Source: Methanobrevibacter woesei
GTDB taxonomy: Archaea; Methanobacteriota; Methanobacteria; Methanobacteriales; Methanobacteriaceae
DNA length: 64,000 nucleotides
Direction: 5' to 3'
Assembly: GCF_003111605.1 (NCBI RefSeq)
Contig: NZ_MZGU01000003.1
Span: forward strand, 1 to 64,000
In this document: piece after piece, positions 58,013 to 64,000 of the stretch
Numbering within the stretch: position 1 is the stretch's first letter
Layout of the letters: every line of letters starts with the position of its first letter
Notes under the pieces: generated by a model
What the model was told of the DNA's origin: nothing
The model's input: the letters and a program-made list of their open reading frames with translations, nothing else
The model's database searches: none
Program-made: the position numbers and the translations under genes

Positions 58013-59674
58013 ATGGAAAAAGCTTGTCGAATACTGATTGAAGACATTAAAAGCGGAAAAATATCAACTAGAAGAGAGTTGGAAGTTGAAAAAAGACAGC
58101 TTTGTAGAGATTTAAAACTAACAAAATTTATGAGCAACTCCAATATTTTAGAATATGCTACACCTGAAGAAAAAGAGATTGTATCAGGCATTCTAAAGAA
58201 AAAGCCAACAAGAACACTTTCTGGAGTAGCTATAGTAGCTGTAATGTGTCATCCCCATAATTGTCCTCATGGAAGATGTTTTTACTGTCCAGCAAGTGAT
58301 GTAGCTCCTCCAAGTTATACTGGTGAAGAACCTGCAGCTTTAAGAGGAAGAATGTTTGAGTTTCACCCATATGTTCAAACTTTTAACCGGTTAAAACAGC
58401 TAAAGAAAATTGGACACCCTATTGATAAAGTAGAATTAATTATAATGGGAGGAACCTTCCCTTCAAGAGATTTATGTTATCAAGAATGGTTTGTTTCACA
58501 ATGCCTAAAAGCAATGGTTGATTTTGGATTAATTCTTGAAAAAGAAACTAATTCTGATTATGACATGGATCCAATTAAAATCAAAACCTATGAAGAAGGT
58601 ATTTTAAAGACTTATGAACCTTCAAACTATGTTTTAATTGATGATGTTCAAAAAGCAAATGAAATATCCAAAGTAAGATGTGTTGGAATGACCTTTGAAA
58701 CACGCCCCGACTTCTGTAAAGAAGAACATGTTAATAGAATGTTAAAAATGGGAGTTACAAGGGTGGAACTTGGTGTTCAAACCTTATACGATGATATTTA
58801 CAAGAAAATCAAAAGAGGCCATACCTTACAAGATACAATTGATGCCAACAGAATTTTAAGGGATTCTGCAATTAAAGTAGCTATGCATATGATGCCTGGA
58901 TTATTTTTAAGCCCTGAAGAAGATTTAAAAATGTTTAAAAAATTATTTAGTGATGATAATTTTAAACCAGACATGCTTAAAATATACCCTTGCCTTGTAA
59001 CTAAAGGTAGTGAATTATATGATCTGTGGAAAGAAGGCAAATATGAACCATATAACGATGAAGAAGCCGTAGAATTAATTGTTAAAATTAAGGAAATTCT
59101 TCCAAAATGGGTTAGAACAATGCGTATTCAAAGAGATATTCCTTCAACCTTAATTGATGCAGGTGTTCAAAAATCAAATCTTGGAGAATTAGTTTACAAC
59201 AGGTTAGATGAAGAAAATATTAATTGTAAATGTATCCGTTGTCGTGAAATAGGACATAAAAAAACAACTAACAATTACACAATTGATGATTATCAGCTAT
59301 TTAAAGAATCATATAAAGCTTGTGAAGGTGAAGAAACCTTTATCTCAGTTGAAGATTACAACGAAGAAACAATCGCTGGATTTTTAAGATTAAGAATGCC
59401 TTCTTCTAAAGCACATCGTCCTGAAATTGACAAAACCAGTGCTCTTGTTCGTGAATTACATGTTTATGGTAATTTAATACAGATTGGTAAACAAGGCCCA
59501 TCTGTAGGACAGCATACTGGATTTGGAGAGAAATTATTAAAAGAAGCTGAAAATATAGCTATTGACAATGGAAAAGAAGAAATATCTATAATTAGTGGAA
59601 TTGGAACAAGAAATTACTACCGTAAATTTGGTTATGAAAGAAAAGGACCCTATATGAGCAAAAAATTAATATAA
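58013..59674 (+). CDS. elp3: Elp3-type tRNA uridine(34) acetyltransferase
   Basis: The 553-residue enzyme carries a radical-SAM domain with [15 protein letters not shown] near 78-92 (the Elp3-type long CX9CX2C spacing). A C-terminal GNAT acetyltransferase (about 385-553) contains [22 protein letters not shown] as its acetyl-CoA loop. A zinc-binding [11 protein letters not shown] segment near 407 lies between them. It installs the carboxymethyl group at wobble uridine in tRNA. The ATG three codons inside the longest frame follows GGGTGAAAT. Archaeal Elp3 acts without other Elongator subunits. Confidence 0.95.
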   Translation: MEKACRILIEDIKSGKISTRRELEVEKRQLCRDLKLTKFMSNSNILEYATPEEKEIVSGILKKKPTRTLSGVAIVAVMCHPHNCPHGRCFYCPASDVAPPSYTGEEPAALRGRMFEFHPYVQTFNRLKQLKKIGHPIDKVELIIMGGTFPSRDLCYQEWFVSQCLKAMVDFGLILEKETNSDYDMDPIKIKTYEEGILKTYEPSNYVLIDDVQKANEISKVRCVGMTFETRPDFCKEEHVNRMLKMGVTRVELGVQTLYDDIYKKIKRGHTLQDTIDANRILRDSAIKVAMHMMPGLFLSPEEDLKMFKKLFSDDNFKPDMLKIYPCLVTKGSELYDLWKEGKYEPYNDEEAVELIVKIKEILPKWVRTMRIQRDIPSTLIDAGVQKSNLGELVYNRLDEENINCKCIRCREIGHKKTTNNYTIDDYQLFKESYKACEGEETFISVEDYNEETIAGFLRLRMPSSKAHRPEIDKTSALVRELHVYGNLIQIGKQGPSVGQHTGFGEKLLKEAENIAIDNGKEEISIISGIGTRNYYRKFGYERKGPYMSKKLI

Positions 59675-59688
59675 TTAATTAAGAAAAC

Positions 59689-59696
59689 TTTATATA
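59689..59696 (+). promoter_or_regulatory. Box A of deoC
   Basis: AACTTTATATATAA holds TTTATATA. Initiation near 59718 would give a leader of about 25 bases before the deoC ATG. Confidence 0.55.
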
Positions 59697-59742
59697 TAAT
59701 TATTCGTATAATTACTAACAATACTTAGGGAACGTGAGTTAT

Positions 59743-60474
59743 ATGTATCAAATAAAAAATTCAAAAGAATTAGCAAATGTAATTGAATATACAAATTTAA
59801 ACAATACTGCAACTGAAGCTGAAATGAAAGAATTTCTTGAAAGAGCAAAGGAATTTGACTTTCGTGCAGTTGTAATAAATCCTACATTTGTACCGCTTGC
59901 TAAAGAGGCATTAAAAGATACAAATATAAAAGTAGTTACTGTAATTGGTTTCCCATTAGGATTTGAAAGTACTGAATCAAAAATAGGAGAAGCAAAAGCT
60001 GCTATTGACAATGGTGCAGATGAATTAGACATGGTTGTTAATTTAAGCTATGTCAAAGATAAAAAATATGATAAAATCAAAGAAGAAGTCTCTAAAGTTA
60101 AGGAATTATTAGGAGACAAAATCTTAAAAGTAATTATTGAAACACAAGCTTTAGAAGACAGCGAAAAAGCAGAAGTTTCAAAAGCTATTGAAGAAGCTGG
60201 TGCTGATTATATTAAAACTTCAACAGGATTTGTAAGTGCACCAACAATCTATGAAACAGTAAATGACATCAATATTGTTCAAAGATATGCACCTTCAATT
60301 AAAATCAAAGTATCCAGCGGTGCAGACACTTATAAAATAGCTAATCAAATTTTAACAGCTGGTGCTGATACTATTGGAACAACAAATGGGTATCAAATTG
60401 TAAAAGATTACCGTAATTTAAGAGAAAATACCCAAGTAACTCCAAAACCAATAACTTTTAGTGATGATGAATAA
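59743..60474 (+). CDS. deoC: Deoxyribose-phosphate aldolase
   Basis: The 243-residue class I aldolase links 2-deoxyribose 5-phosphate with glyceraldehyde 3-phosphate and acetaldehyde. Substrate part VVTVIGFPLGFESTESKIGEA near 65-85, ADELDMVVNLSYVK near 91-104 and the Schiff-base Lys in GADYIKTSTGFVSAPTI near 152-168 are all visible. The ATG is three codons inside the longest frame with GTGAG before it. Confidence 0.92.
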   Translation: MYQIKNSKELANVIEYTNLNNTATEAEMKEFLERAKEFDFRAVVINPTFVPLAKEALKDTNIKVVTVIGFPLGFESTESKIGEAKAAIDNGADELDMVVNLSYVKDKKYDKIKEEVSKVKELLGDKILKVIIETQALEDSEKAEVSKAIEEAGADYIKTSTGFVSAPTIYETVNDINIVQRYAPSIKIKVSSGADTYKIANQILTAGADTIGTTNGYQIVKDYRNLRENTQVTPKPITFSDDE

Positions 60475-60480
60475 AAGTTA

Positions 60481-60510
60481 TTCTTCTTTTTTTCTTTTTA
60501 TTTACCAATT
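60481..60510 (+). terminator. T-rich terminator after deoC
   Basis: Immediately past the deoC stop the plus strand reads TTCTTCTTTTTTTCTTTTTATTT, the oligo-T type of archaeal terminator, without a hairpin. Confidence 0.5.
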
Positions 60511-60643
60511 TTAATTTCAATAAAACCTATTTTTATAAATAATCTCTTAATTTAAATCAAAAATAGCTATACAAAATAAATTCAAGAGAATAAATAATAT
60601 AAAATTAATTTTTAAAAAAGAATCTAAAAAAGAGTATTAACAA

Positions 60644-60716
<73 letters not shown>

Positions 60717-60719
60717 AAA

Positions 60720-60791
60720 TGGACCGAACGAGATTCGAACTCGTGATCTCCTCCATGTCAAGGAGGAATCATACCCCTAGACCACCGGTCC
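60720..60791 (-). tRNA. tRNA-Val (GAC)
   Basis: The 72-base cloverleaf on the minus strand has acceptor GGACCGG with TCGGTCC (one G-U pair) and discriminator A. The anticodon stem CCTCC/GGAGG frames loop TTGACAT, giving anticodon GAC (codons GUC/GUU). The T arm is CGAGTTCGAATCTCG. CCA is not encoded. Confidence 0.95.
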
Positions 60792-60822
60792 TTCACAACA
60801 ATTTATTATTTGTAAAAACATA

Positions 60823-60830
60823 TATATAAA
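60823..60830 (-). promoter_or_regulatory. Box A of the tRNA-Val/tRNA-Phe pair
   Basis: The minus strand reads TTTATATATATG. The expected start near 60800 falls nine bases before the tRNA-Val 5' end. Confidence 0.6.
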
Positions 60831-60885
60831 TGTTTTTATTTATTGCCTCAGAACCAAAACTAGAGGAACTAAAAAAATAATAAAA

Positions 60886-60905
60886 ATTGACCAAAAATGG
60901 CCAAT
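60886..60905 (-). terminator. Hairpin terminator of the histone gene
   Basis: On the minus strand ATTGGCCA pairs with TGGTCAAT (one G-U) around TTTT, followed by TTTTTATTATTTTTTT. It begins 25 bases past the histone stop codon. Confidence 0.6.
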
Positions 60906-60930
60906 AGAATTAAAACATACTGTAAAAAAC

Positions 60931-61131
60931 TTATTTGATAGCTAATTTGATATCTTCAGCTTTTACAGTTTTTCTACCAGTGTGGCGTGCGAAATCTACA
61001 GCTTTTTTAGCGATTTCTTCACCTTTTTCTTCTAATGCTTCAGCTAATGCAATTTTTGCATCATCAGAAATTCTTTGTGCTCCAGCATTTTTTAAGATAC
61101 GACCAACTGGTGCAATTGGTAATTCACTCAT
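60931..61131 (-). CDS. Archaeal histone (HMf/HMt family)
   Basis: The 66-residue histone-fold protein wraps DNA as dimers and longer polymers. [20 protein letters not shown] is the first helix with the DNA-binding Arg residues, [33 protein letters not shown] the long central helix, and [11 protein letters not shown] the last. It has no tail, as usual. AGGAGGTG at 61138-61145 lies seven bases before the ATG, one of the strongest ribosome binding sites in the window, fitting high expression. Confidence 0.97.
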   Translation of the reverse strand: MSELPIAPVGRILKNAGAQRISDDAKIALAEALEEKGEEIAKKAVDFARHTGRKTVKAEDIKLAIK

Positions 61132-61168
61132 TTATTACACCTCCTAGTTAATTAATGGTCCAACATAG

Positions 61169-61176
61169 TATATAAA
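61169..61176 (-). promoter_or_regulatory. Box A of the histone gene
   Basis: The minus strand reads TTTATATACTATG, identical over 13 bases to the box A region of pdxT. The start near 61146 leaves a leader that barely contains the ribosome binding site. The remaining gap up to 61404 shows no gene or RNA. Confidence 0.6.
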
Positions 61177-61404
61177 CCTAACGGTTAAAACCCATTATCT
61201 GAGAGTTATAGATAATACATAAACCATATAATAACTGAACTTACCTATTAAAAAATATTAAAGATTATAATAAAAATTAAAGGAAAAAAAATTATTAAAA
61301 ATATAAATAAAGAACCGTTAAAAAAATATCAAAAATTATATTTTAAAAAAAAGTTATGTATGACTAAATTTTAAAATAAAAAATAATTATCGAATGATAA
61401 TGTT

Positions 61405-62682
61405 TTACATAACAACGGTGCCTTTTAAATAAGTAGCTGTTGTTTCTGAAATTTTTATATTAACAAAATCCCCTAAATTAACATCATCAACAACAATAGG
61501 CAAATAAGAATCAGATTTAGCTATAAATCCACCTTTTGAGCCTTTTTCAACAACCACTGCTTTTTGGATGGAACCCAACAATTCCTCATTCTCCTTTTTT
61601 GTAATTTCCACTTTAAAATCAGACAAGAATTTAGATCTTTTTTTCATGACCTCATGAGGAACTTCTTTAAGTGAAGAAGAAATTGCACCTTTCCTATGTT
61701 GATATTTAGATAAATGAATTAAACTAGGTTTGACCTCATTAAGCAAATCACAAGTTAATTTAAAATCATCATCAGTTTCTGTAGGATAACCAACAATAAT
61801 ATCAGTAGCTAATGTCAAATTAGGAATCGCCTGTTTAAATTTATTTACAATATCTTTGTACTCTTCTACAGTATGCAATCTATTCATTTCTTTTAAAACT
61901 TTATCACTACCACTTTGAACAGGTAAATGAATGAAATTAAATACCTTAGGATGTTTAAATGCATCAATTGTTCCATCAAGATCGCGTAAAAGATTTCTAG
62001 GATGCATCATTCCAACACGAACACGGAAATCTCCTTCTAAATTAGCCACTTCTTCAATTAAATCAGATAATTTTTCACCAGTGTCCAAACCAAATGAAGC
62101 AGTATCTTGAGCAGTTAATTGAATTTCAACTGCACCATTATCAATAGCTAATTGAGCTTCTTTTTTAATATCTTCAATAGGGTAGCTATTTAGGGAACCT
62201 CTTGCAAAACGAGTACAGCAGAAGGTGCATACACCAGTACAACCTTCGCAGATTTGGATAATATGAACATAAGGATTATTTTTAACTTTAGAAAGTCCTA
62301 CCTTACTATCTTTTGTAAAACCATGTTCCCTTACAATATTTCCATTACATGCTCCTTTAACAACATCAGCAACATGATTTAATTTATGCGGACCAATCCA
62401 ACAACAATCAGGACCAACTTTTTCAAGTTTTTCACCATCAATTTCTACCATGCAGCCCCCAACAATCACTTTCTTATCAGGAAACTCTTTTTGTAGTTTT
62501 TGAATCCTGTAGGTTACTTTATTCTCGGTTGGTAGTTTTACATAGCAAGTATTAACAATGATGGCATCAGCATCTTCTATATTATCTGTTAAATCAATAC
62601 CATTATCCTTCAATAAACCTGCCATGATTTGAGAATCAGCCTGATTATAAGTACATCCATATGTTTCTATAAATACTTTCAT
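61405..62682 (-). CDS. tRNA t6A37 methylthiotransferase (e-MtaB/CDKAL1 type)
   Basis: The 425-residue radical-SAM methylthiotransferase converts t6A37 to ms2t6A in tRNA. The N-terminal UPF0004 domain has cysteines in ETYGCTYNQADSQ (C10), VNTCYVK and GGCMVE for one cluster. The radical-SAM motif is CTGVCTFC near 146-153. A C-terminal TRAM domain (about 360-424) binds tRNA. Archaeal length and order match the eukaryotic CDKAL1 branch rather than MiaB. Its start follows the zinc-finger gene by six bases. Confidence 0.9.
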   Translation of the reverse strand: MKVFIETYGCTYNQADSQIMAGLLKDNGIDLTDNIEDADAIIVNTCYVKLPTENKVTYRIQKLQKEFPDKKVIVGGCMVEIDGEKLEKVGPDCCWIGPHKLNHVADVVKGACNGNIVREHGFTKDSKVGLSKVKNNPYVHIIQICEGCTGVCTFCCTRFARGSLNSYPIEDIKKEAQLAIDNGAVEIQLTAQDTASFGLDTGEKLSDLIEEVANLEGDFRVRVGMMHPRNLLRDLDGTIDAFKHPKVFNFIHLPVQSGSDKVLKEMNRLHTVEEYKDIVNKFKQAIPNLTLATDIIVGYPTETDDDFKLTCDLLNEVKPSLIHLSKYQHRKGAISSSLKEVPHEVMKKRSKFLSDFKVEITKKENEELLGSIQKAVVVEKGSKGGFIAKSDSYLPIVVDDVNLGDFVNIKISETTATYLKGTVVM

Positions 62683-62688
62683 ATTATC

Positions 62689-63312
62689 TTAACTTTTCTT
62701 TACAATGTATTTAGTCAAATCATAATCATAGTTATTAAGTTTAATAGGCTTAGAGTAGACTCTTTTAATAACAGAAGCCTTTGCAAAACCAGAAGTAGTT
62801 TTTCTTTCATTAGTTTTAATAACATGAATTTTAACAATGCGATTATCTATTTTAACTATATCTTCAGTAGCTATTTCAAAATCCCTATCTAAATCAAGTT
62901 TATATGAATCAACTTTTCCATGTAAATCAACAGAAAAACCAATACGTGCCGGAATTTCAACAGATGAAGCCCAAATAGTTTTAATATCTTCAATTAATGC
63001 TTTTTCAACCCTTTTTGCATTAGTTTCAATACTGGTAACTTCAACCTGACCTAATTCAGAGATAAGAACATCCCCAACTTCTAATTCATCATTAGGTGAT
63101 AAATCAATGGTTGATTTGATAGATTGATCTTGTTCACTAATAATAATTCTATATGGTTTAGGTTTTTTAGCTGAAAAAGTATCCCTAAACACATGTTGGC
63201 AGTCATTACATCTTAATAATAACTCTTCAGTAAATTTCTTTTTTGTAGATTTTTGTTTTGAATTTAAAATCTCAACATCATCAGAACCGCAAATAGGACA
63301 TTCCATTTTCAT
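62689..63312 (-). CDS. HVO_0476-family zinc finger protein
   Basis: The 207-residue protein begins with a four-Cys zinc ribbon (CPIC near 5-8 and CNDC near 35-38). A beta-rich body follows with repeated 'V.S.E..T' elements and NDELEVGDVLISELGQVEVTSIE near 74-96. It matches the archaeal family I know as HVO_0476 zinc finger proteins, of unknown function; it could bind RNA, since its neighbour modifies tRNA. Start could be either of two ATGs two codons apart; GGGGG favours the first. Confidence 0.7.
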   Translation of the reverse strand: MKMECPICGSDDVEILNSKQKSTKKKFTEELLLRCNDCQHVFRDTFSAKKPKPYRIIISEQDQSIKSTIDLSPNDELEVGDVLISELGQVEVTSIETNAKRVEKALIEDIKTIWASSVEIPARIGFSVDLHGKVDSYKLDLDRDFEIATEDIVKIDNRIVKIHVIKTNERKTTSGFAKASVIKRVYSKPIKLNNYDYDLTKYIVKKS

Positions 63313-63330
63313 TACGCCCCCATAAAAAAA

Positions 63331-63816
63331 TTAACCCTTTTCTTTTAAATAATGGTTAACAACACCACCATCATTAAGAATATCAAGCATGAAATCCTTA
63401 AAAGGTTCAAAAGTTACAGACTCCCCAGTAGTTTCATTAACTAAACTACCTTCAGATAAATCGATACTTATAATATCTCCATCTTTTGCTTCAATATCAC
63501 TAATAATTACTGGAAGGCCAATGTTAATTGCATTCCTATAAAAAATTCTACCAAAAGATTTAGCAACAATTGCATCTACACCTGCTGTTTTAATAGCTAC
63601 AGGAGCCTGTTCTCTTGAAGACCCACAGCCAAAATTCTCATCAGCAACAATTATATCTCCCTTTTGAACATTCTTTGTAAAATCTGGACGTTCAGTTTCA
63701 AGAACATGTTTAGCAAGATCTTCAGGATTAAAAGTCCTTAAATATCTTCCAGGAATAATAACATCAGTATCAATATTTTTATCAAAAGTCCATGTTTTTC
63801 CTTTAATTTTATCCAT
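63331..63816 (-). CDS. hacB: Homoaconitase-type small subunit (HacB) of the LeuD/HacB family
   Basis: The 161-residue swivel-domain subunit pairs with an aconitase-like large subunit. [13 protein letters not shown] at 16-28 and [20 protein letters not shown] near 61-80 are family signatures. The loop YLRT (Y25-T28) is the form reported for methanogen homoaconitase, while LeuD has YLV-type loops. It should therefore act in 2-oxosuberate synthesis for coenzyme B, possibly also in leucine synthesis. The large subunit is not in the window. AAGGGAT precedes the ATG. Confidence 0.8.
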   Translation of the reverse strand: MDKIKGKTWTFDKNIDTDVIIPGRYLRTFNPEDLAKHVLETERPDFTKNVQKGDIIVADENFGCGSSREQAPVAIKTAGVDAIVAKSFGRIFYRNAINIGLPVIISDIEAKDGDIISIDLSEGSLVNETTGESVTFEPFKDFMLDILNDGGVVNHYLKEKG

Positions 63817-64000
63817 AAATATCCCTTCACTAATAAAAATTATAAATCTATGATTTTGTGTTTAATTATTGAATCAAATGATATTAAACTCTAATTTTAA
63901 ATCAATATTTATTTTTTCAGATTAAACCTAATATTTCCTATAACACAATAAAGAATACAATTAAAATTAATTATATTTGAATGTGACTTGAATTATTAGA
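63817..64000. other. AT-rich intergenic region at the right edge
   Basis: No frame of useful length, RNA structure or repeat was found in this stretch upstream of hacB. Any further gene begins outside the window. Confidence 0.5.

Overview
The window is a stretch of an AT-rich archaeal chromosome. A group II chaperonin, proteasome-activating nucleotidase, archaeal histone, aMBF1, NAC, S17e, a GHMP-type shikimate kinase, Elp3 and Hel308 leave no doubt about the domain. A set of pseudomurein-type envelope genes (Mur ligase, MraY-like transferase, CPS-like ATP-grasp), NikR with a hydrogenase maturation protease, a homoaconitase-type small subunit (coenzyme B pathway), CbiD and a large adhesin-like protein point to a methanogen of the Methanobacteriales. 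The best fit from memory is a gut Methanobrevibacter close to M. smithii. No CRISPR array, transposase, integrase or prophage was seen. Most genes lie on the minus strand.

Layout. The left edge holds the 5' end of a 16S rRNA gene (minus strand) with a leader or intergenic zone of about 640 bases. Then come a tRNA guanine-10 methyltransferase, a geranylgeranyl-reductase-family flavoprotein and a PH-domain membrane protein. A well-formed C/D box sRNA lies just before PAN. Divergent to PAN is aMBF1. From about 6.8 to 12.5 kb lies the envelope block: two secreted or anchored proteins, a Mur ligase, an MraY-like transferase and a CPS-like ATP-grasp protein. The ATP-grasp gene is translationally coupled to a hydrogenase maturation protease and a PRMT-like methyltransferase, and NikR follows. 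From 15.7 to 19.5 kb lies a split archaeal glutamate synthase operon headed by pdxT. Its promoter carries a perfect GGAA-N6-TTCC palindrome, the known NrpR nitrogen operator. A beta-decarboxylating dehydrogenase (LeuB/AksF), an acyl-CoA synthetase and a 1358-residue helicase-nuclease follow.

The centre (27-38 kb) holds argB and argJ, a MATE transporter, a DedA protein and a TarI/TarJ-like pair expected to make CDP-ribitol. It also has a 34-residue basic protein and an overlapping gene pair: a NYN/PIN-type RNase with a membrane-anchored, tandem cyclase-like protein. A metallophosphoesterase and NAC follow. From 38 to 46 kb lie a beta-helix/papain/Ig-repeat surface protein, a DUF4013 protein, the thermosome with a candidate operator, a cyclase-family hydrolase and a coiled-coil protein with a fresh 81-bp tandem duplication.

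The right part holds the lysine/threonine branch (lysC-dapA-dapB-asd), S17e, chorismate mutase and shikimate kinase, a GT4 glycosyltransferase, cbiD, a glutaredoxin-like protein, hel308, small DUF308/DUF2098/PRC-barrel genes, elp3, deoC, tRNA-Phe and tRNA-Val, a histone, an e-MtaB-type methylthiotransferase, a zinc-finger protein and hacB. Promoters show a TTTATATA box at the expected distance. Several convergent gene ends share hairpin plus T-run terminators. Many start sites were moved from the longest reading frame to an internal codon with a GGTGAT or AGGAGG-type ribosome binding site.
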